Assembly: GCA_012839895.1 (NCBI GenBank)
Contig: DUML01000106.1
Coordinates: forward strand, 1 to 58,410
Length of the DNA stretch: 58,410 nt
DNA from: Peptococcaceae bacterium
GTDB taxonomy: Bacteria > Bacillota > Desulfitobacteriia > Desulfitobacteriales > Syntrophobotulaceae
Reading direction: 5' to 3'
The notes under the pieces were generated by a model. It searched no databases. It had not been told where the DNA came from and was given only the letters and a program-made list of their open reading frames with translations. How positions within the stretch are numbered: the first letter of the stretch is position 1; every line of letters starts with the position of its first letter. Positions 53,870 through 58,410 of the stretch are shown here, in pieces. A program made the position numbers and the translations under genes.

Positions 53870-56800
53870 GTGAGCTGGAGAAATAAAATATTGAAAACAC
53901 TTCACATAAACCCCCCAAAACCCTCTCCGGCCATGTCTGCCGTTGGCAGCCGTAAGGCCTTGGAGCTTGCTGTGAAGTGGGTATATTCCGCAGATAACAC
54001 TATTTCCATGCCTTATAAGGATAATTTGCAGGCCTTGGTTCACGAACCATCCTTTAAATACGCAGTGGATAGCCAGACTTGGAGCAAGCTGCCTTATATT
54101 ATCAAACTGGGCAACTTGGCAGTCCACACCGATAAAGCCATCAGCCGGAACGAAGCCGTGCTTTCTCTTGCCGCACTCTTTGAGTTTATCCAATGGCTTG
54201 ACTATTGTTATGGCCCAAATTATCAAGAACGGTTTTTCGATGAGGCTAAAATCCCATCTGAGCAGGTCTTCCTGGATGTGGAGAGGATCAAAGAAAAAGA
54301 AAGCCTCCTGGAGCAAAAGGAAGCCGAGATTCAAGCCTTACTGGCGAAAGTCGAGGCCATAAGCAAGCGCCTGACGGCGGAAAAAGAGCAGCATAGGGAA
54401 GAACGACAATTTACGGCCCAAGATATTTCCGAATTTCAAACCCGCAAGCGGTACATTGATGTGGATTTGAAGCTTCTCGGATGGGTGTTTGGCGATGATG
54501 TTCTGGAAGAAGTGGAGCTTTTCGGCATGCCTAATCCTGAGGGAAAAGGCTATGCCGATTATGTCTTATATGGCAAGGATGGTTTACCCCTTGCTGTAAT
54601 TGAAGCCAAACGGACTTCCAAGGACCCCAAAATAGGAACTCAACAAGCCAAACTCTATGCTGACTGTCTGGAAAAAATGACAGGCCGGCGTCCCATCATG
54701 TTCATTACCAACGGTTTCGAGACCTACATTTGGGATGATCTGACTTCGCCCCAACGTCGAGTGAGCGGAATCTTCTCTAAAGAAGATCTTCAAAAGCTGA
54801 TAAATCGCCGTACGGAGCGCAAGCCTTTGAATGAAATACCTATCGATGATAAAATTACCAACCGTTACTATCAAAAGGAAGCTATCCGGGCTGTCTGCGA
54901 AGCCATTGAACAAGGCCAGCGGAAAGCTCTCTTGGTTATGGCTACAGGAACCGGCAAAACTAGGACGGCATCCAGCCTGACCGATGTGCTGTCCCGGGGC
55001 GGTTATATCACAAATGTCCTCTTTTTAGCGGATCGCACAGCCCTGGTGGCTCAAGCCAAAGATGCCTTTAAGACCCATCTTCCGGATATGTCCTTATGCA
55101 ATCTTCTGAGCAACAAAGAGGACCGCAATGCCCGCATTGTCTTTTCCACCTATCCCACCATGCTTAATGCTATCGATACCACTAAAAGTGATGATGGACA
55201 GCGGCTATTTACCCCTGCTCATTTCGACTTAATTATTGTCGATGAAGCCCACCGGAGCATTTTCAAAAAATATAGGGCTATCTTTGAGTATTTTGACGCC
55301 ATTTTAGTGGGCTTAACGGCCACTCCCAAGACGGATGTGGACCGCAATACTTATGAATTCTTCGAAATGGAGCATGGTGTCCCTACTTTTGCCTATGATT
55401 ATGAAACAGCGGTAAATGTTGATCATGTATTAGTGCCTTATCATAACATCGAGGTCACAACCAAGTTCTTGCAGGAAGGAATCACTTACGATGAGCTGTC
55501 TGAAGAGGATAAAGCCCGCTTTGAGGAAGATTTCATAGATGAAGACGGCAATATACCTGAATCAATTCCGCCGGCAGAAATTAATAAGTTTATTTTCAAC
55601 CAAAACACTGTGGATATGGTTTTACAGGATTTAATGACCAAAGGAATTAAAGTCGCCGGTGGGGACAGGCTGGGCAAAACCATAATCTTTGCCCAAAACA
55701 AACGCCATGCGGAATACATTGTGGAACGTTTTAACAAGCTCTATCCCCAATATAAAGGTAGTTTTGCCAAACGGGTGGTTTGTGACGATGCCTATGCCCA
55801 AACCATCATTCAAGATTTTAAAGTTCCCGATAAAGAACCCCATATCGCAGTTTCTGTAGACATGCTGGAGACGGGAATCGATGTGCCGGAGGTTGTCAAT
55901 CTGGTTTTCTTTAAATATGTCCGCTCCAAAACCAAGTTTTGGCAAATGATCGGCCGGGGAACCCGCCTTTGTCCCAATCTTTTTGGGGAAGGGCAGCATA
56001 AAACCCATTTCCTTATTTTTGACTATCTGGGGAACTTTGAGTTCTTCCGGGTCAATAAGGACGGCATTGAACCCTCGGTAACCCAGAGCCTTACCGAAGC
56101 AATCTTTTCTAAACGTGTGCGCTTAATTCAAGCCCTCCAAGAAGCCGCTTATATGGATGAACCCTATCAAAAGATGCGCACAGAATTAATTGACACGGTA
56201 GTGGGGCAAATAAATGCTTTGAATACAGAACTTATAGCTGTGAAACTAAAATTGCAGTACATTTTAAAGTTTAAAGATAAGAGTTCATTCGTATACTTAA
56301 GCAGCTCTGATGTTCATGACCTTAATACCAACCTAGCTCCATTAGTATATATGGAGGAGACCGATGAACAGGCCAAGAGTTTTGATAATTTTATGTACGG
56401 ACTAATGCTTGCTCAAATCGAGGCTAAGAAGGCTCAGTTCAAGAGAAGTAAAAGTCAATTGGAAAAAACATGCCTTGAACTTTCTAAGAGGACCACTATT
56501 CCGCAAGTTCGGGACAAAATAGCCTTAATTAATGATATCGGGACAGATGAATTCTGGGAAAGTGCCGGTATTCTGGATTTCGAAAGAATTCGTTTGGAGC
56601 TTCGGGATCTAATGAAGTTTATTGTGGATGACGGCAGTAGCAGGACTATATATACCAACCTTACAGATGAAGTTCTAACGGTCAAAGAAGGAGATGAATT
56701 AGGCCCTGCTTATGACTTTGAGGATTATAGACAAAAGGTTAACCGCTATATTGAGAATAATCGTGACCAGGTTGCTATTTATAAACTGCGCCATAATATT

Positions 56801-57184
56801 CCTCTAACAGCAATGGACTACCAAACCTTAGAGCATATTTTCACCGGCGAGCTGGGCACCAAAGAAGACTATCAACGTGAATTTCAGGATACGCCTTTTG
56901 GCTTGCTTGTCCGGAAAATTGCCAAGATGGAGTCTGAGGCGGCATGTGAGGCCTTTTCGGAGTTTATTAATGACCAGTCCCTTAACCAAGCGCAGATTGT
57001 CTTTGTAAAGAAAGTTATCGATTACATTGTTCAGAACGGTTATATCGATAATCCTGCCGACCTGATGAAACCGCCCTTTGATAAACCCAAAAGTCTCATA
57101 AAGTTATTTGATAGCTCCAAACAAAAGAAAATCATCGACACGATTAATAAAATTAAAGAGAACGCTATAAGAATAGTTGGATAA
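53870..57184 (+). CDS. hsdR: Type I restriction enzyme R subunit HsdR (EcoEI-like), orphan
   Basis: A 1104-aa restriction/translocation subunit. A DUF4145-like N-terminal domain (~20-130), coiled coil (~140-180), PD-(D/E)xK nuclease with Asp230, Glu245 and Lys247 (VIEAK), Walker A ATGTGKT (358-364), DEAH (458-461), LTATP and QMIGRGTRL motif VI, then the EcoEI_R C-terminal domain (~930-1080). All catalytic residues are present. No HsdM or HsdS gene is in the window. The N-terminus begins abruptly within the DUF4145 region, with a GTG/ATG-poor start and no good RBS, so it may be 5' truncated by the adjacent transposase remnant. Confidence 0.92.
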   Translation: MSWRNKILKTLHINPPKPSPAMSAVGSRKALELAVKWVYSADNTISMPYKDNLQALVHEPSFKYAVDSQTWSKLPYIIKLGNLAVHTDKAISRNEAVLSLAALFEFIQWLDYCYGPNYQERFFDEAKIPSEQVFLDVERIKEKESLLEQKEAEIQALLAKVEAISKRLTAEKEQHREERQFTAQDISEFQTRKRYIDVDLKLLGWVFGDDVLEEVELFGMPNPEGKGYADYVLYGKDGLPLAVIEAKRTSKDPKIGTQQAKLYADCLEKMTGRRPIMFITNGFETYIWDDLTSPQRRVSGIFSKEDLQKLINRRTERKPLNEIPIDDKITNRYYQKEAIRAVCEAIEQGQRKALLVMATGTGKTRTASSLTDVLSRGGYITNVLFLADRTALVAQAKDAFKTHLPDMSLCNLLSNKEDRNARIVFSTYPTMLNAIDTTKSDDGQRLFTPAHFDLIIVDEAHRSIFKKYRAIFEYFDAILVGLTATPKTDVDRNTYEFFEMEHGVPTFAYDYETAVNVDHVLVPYHNIEVTTKFLQEGITYDELSEEDKARFEEDFIDEDGNIPESIPPAEINKFIFNQNTVDMVLQDLMTKGIKVAGGDRLGKTIIFAQNKRHAEYIVERFNKLYPQYKGSFAKRVVCDDAYAQTIIQDFKVPDKEPHIAVSVDMLETGIDVPEVVNLVFFKYVRSKTKFWQMIGRGTRLCPNLFGEGQHKTHFLIFDYLGNFEFFRVNKDGIEPSVTQSLTEAIFSKRVRLIQALQEAAYMDEPYQKMRTELIDTVVGQINALNTELIAVKLKLQYILKFKDKSSFVYLSSSDVHDLNTNLAPLVYMEETDEQAKSFDNFMYGLMLAQIEAKKAQFKRSKSQLEKTCLELSKRTTIPQVRDKIALINDIGTDEFWESAGILDFERIRLELRDLMKFIVDDGSSRTIYTNLTDEVLTVKEGDELGPAYDFEDYRQKVNRYIENNRDQVAIYKLRHNIPLTAMDYQTLEHIFTGELGTKEDYQREFQDTPFGLLVRKIAKMESEAACEAFSEFINDQSLNQAQIVFVKKVIDYIVQNGYIDNPADLMKPPFDKPKSLIKLFDSSKQKKIIDTINKIKENAIRIVG

Positions 57185-57467
57185 CACTATTTGGTATCCT
57201 CCGCGGTAATTAGATAATATAAGCAGTAAAAAAGTGATGTTTTGTACTTAACATTACTCTCTTACTTCCGGAAGATGATTTGGAGAGGCTGAGAGCATAC
57301 CTTATAAAGGAAATAATGAAATAACATTTGGATCCAATTGCCTGGTTGGCGAAAAGTTAATTGAGAATGCGGCCGGGGTCTATATAGAAGCATTCGAAAA
57401 AGTTGAAAATATGGGTTTCTCATGTGTATATAGAAAAACAAGGGAACATTAAATAGGTGATTAATAT
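57185..57467 (+). other. Intergenic region with small decayed reading frames
   Basis: Two fragments are open but have no clear start: one ending LPEDDLERLRAYLIKEIMK, and one ending VYIEAFEKVENMGFSCVY with a KTREH tail. Neither is recognised; they look like remains of accessory genes. Confidence 0.35.
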
Positions 57468-57857
57468 ATGGAGATTAAAAGATACAGCAAAGCCTATGAA
57501 TCTTTACTCTTTGACCTGCTTGTCGATGAAGGGGACGAGTGGAGTGCTTACCATGGACCGGCCGGTCGTGATAAGTACATTAAAGCACTTGAATCGAGCA
57601 TTACTTATATAGCTTGCGATGAAAATCTTGTGTGCGGGTACGCCCGTTGCCGAGAAGATGACGGTTTTGGGGTCTATGTGTTTGATTTGCTTGTAAGAAA
57701 ATCCTATCGAGGAAAGAAGATTGGTAAAAGCCTAATAGAACGGGTGTGTCAAGACCTTCCGGATCAGCCAGTCTATGTTATGAGTGATATAGACTCATTT
57801 TACGAAAAACTCGGATACCGAAGAGAAGGTTCAATATTCGAGGTTAAATCATGCTGA
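57468..57857 (+). CDS. GNAT-family N-acetyltransferase
   Basis: A 129-aa acetyltransferase. Motif A with the acetyl-CoA pyrophosphate loop reads VRKSYRGKKIGKSLIE (about 77-92, the R-x-x-G-x-G/A type), and the C-terminal motif FYEKLGYRREG is typical. It transfers an acetyl group to an unknown amine. RBS AGGTGA before the ATG. It stands alone in an accessory region of remnants; it may be a mobile or resistance-like gene, but that is not shown. Confidence 0.85.
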   Translation: MEIKRYSKAYESLLFDLLVDEGDEWSAYHGPAGRDKYIKALESSITYIACDENLVCGYARCREDDGFGVYVFDLLVRKSYRGKKIGKSLIERVCQDLPDQPVYVMSDIDSFYEKLGYRREGSIFEVKSC

Positions 57858-57930
57858 TCTAGTAACTGGGATTGATAATATGAGTTTGAAACCCAAAAAA
57901 TAAGAGTAATTAAACGAGAGTAATTGATAT

Positions 57931-58350
57931 GACTGTATTTGAAAAGATCAAACAAGAAATAATAGCAGACCTAAATTCGCAAACGCTTGCAAATATGACC
58001 TTATCTGACTTATAGTTAAGCTCTTATACCCTTGGAACTCCGGATGCAGAACGAGATCAGTTGATCCTGGAACTAAAACCCTTTACAGAAAGCAGAAGAA
58101 ATAGGTGTGGATCCCACCCATTTCACTAGCCTGGGAGGCATTTGGAAGAAAAAACGGCACAAAAAATTATACTGAGTTTGCGGAAAGATTGAGGAGATAT
58201 AGAGAAAAAAATAACATAGATATTTCATATCCCTATGTAGCGTGTATTATTTTGACGGAACCTTTCTTCTTTGAGCAAAAAGATTGGATAGCGCCGCCGG
58301 ATAATGGTACTGTCAATAATCTTTCGCAAATTTGTTTTTCTGCTTGGTAA
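57931..58350 (+). pseudogene. Decayed accessory gene, possibly an HNH-endonuclease-like protein end
   Basis: A 28-codon frame from ATG 57931 stops at TAG. From about 58105 another frame encodes YTEFAERLRRYREKNNIDI and PYVACIILTEPFFFEQKDWI, resembling the end of a family I recall as HNH-type proteins ('FFF..eDWIP'), then ends abnormally. The upstream start is not found. Family assignment is weak. Confidence 0.35.
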
Positions 58351-58376
58351 TTTTTCTTGTATATCTTTATCTCTTA

Positions 58377-58410
58377 GTAGACTGGCCATGGGGCCCCATG
58401 GCCAGTCTAC
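58377..58410. repeat. Perfect 34-bp palindrome at the end of the window
   Basis: GTAGACTGGCCATGGGG (58377-58393) is followed directly by its exact reverse complement to the last base, with no loop. This may be an assembly fold-back, a contig end in a repeat, or the edge of a mobile element. Confidence 0.8.

Overview
The window looks like a chromosomal segment of an anaerobic, spore-former-type Firmicute (class Clostridia, most likely a Peptococcales/Desulfitobacterium-like lineage). This is inferred from strong AAGGAGG-type ribosome binding sites with frequent GTG/TTG starts, the rapZ-yvcK-whiA block, a glycolytic pgk-tpiA-gpmI-eno-secG block, a ferredoxin-linked 2-oxoacid oxidoreductase, a B12-dependent radical SAM protein, a K+-type membrane pyrophosphatase, and a tmRNA with the tag AKENNYALAA. 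No rRNA, tRNA or CRISPR array was seen. Name-level taxonomy cannot be fixed from the sequence alone.

Layout. 1-14 kb: end of a cell-wall-binding protein, a Cof-type HAD phosphatase, an FMN alpha-hydroxyacid dehydrogenase, a B12/radical SAM protein, a solute-binding lipoprotein, then rapZ-yvcK-whiA, rpoN (sigma-54), a decayed Na/Pi cotransporter, and the potassium uptake pair trkA-trkH. 14-25 kb: a PrpR_N-type sigma-54 activator followed by an apparently sigma-54-dependent operon: a four-gene 2-oxoacid:ferredoxin oxidoreductase, a MatC-like carboxylate permease (frameshifted), a LeuC/aconitase-type hydro-lyase without its small subunit, a GlcD-type flavoprotein, a GlcF-type iron-sulfur protein and a small membrane protein. 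25-37 kb: pgk-tpiA-gpmI-eno, secG, hppA, an esterase, smpB, a DUF4003 protein and ssrA. 37-40 kb: an InrS/CsoR-like metal sensor and a Ni/Co ECF transporter. 40-53.5 kb: an accessory region with gene remnants, a frameshifted diguanylate cyclase, an enoate-reductase-type flavoenzyme, a GntR regulator divergent from an AtuA/DUF4387/DASS-transporter cluster, a DAACS symporter, a CDGSH protein, an interrupted membrane protein and a GntP permease. 53.5-58.4 kb: a transposase remnant, an orphan type I restriction subunit HsdR, a GNAT protein, more remnants, and a perfect 34-bp palindrome at the extreme end.

How the genes work together. The strongest candidate for an undescribed system is the 14-25 kb region. 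It has a sigma-54 promoter with exact -24/-12 geometry. It also has three copies of a TGAAAC-centred dyad repeated at exactly 22 bp, about 190-240 bp upstream, and the gene for a PrpR_N-type activator lies immediately before these copies. The enzymes suggest a route in which a carboxylate is imported, its hydroxyl group is moved by an aconitase-type enzyme, the resulting 2-hydroxyacid is oxidised by the GlcD/GlcF pair, and the 2-oxoacid is converted to an acyl-CoA with reduction of ferredoxin. The oxidoreductase's small ferredoxin subunit has lost exactly the four cysteines that bind one of its two [4Fe-4S] clusters and kept exactly the four for the other. This looks like evolved simplification, not random decay. 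The LeuC-like enzyme lacks the Ser of the conserved ADSH motif, and no LeuD is present.

Other notable structure: two identical operators five helical turns apart plus a structured leader before pgk; a roughly 70-bp double-hairpin element repeated at four gene ends; degenerate 9-bp tandem repeats between genes; CsoR-type operators before the Ni/Co transporter; two single-base frameshifts at homopolymer runs; and one in-frame amber codon.
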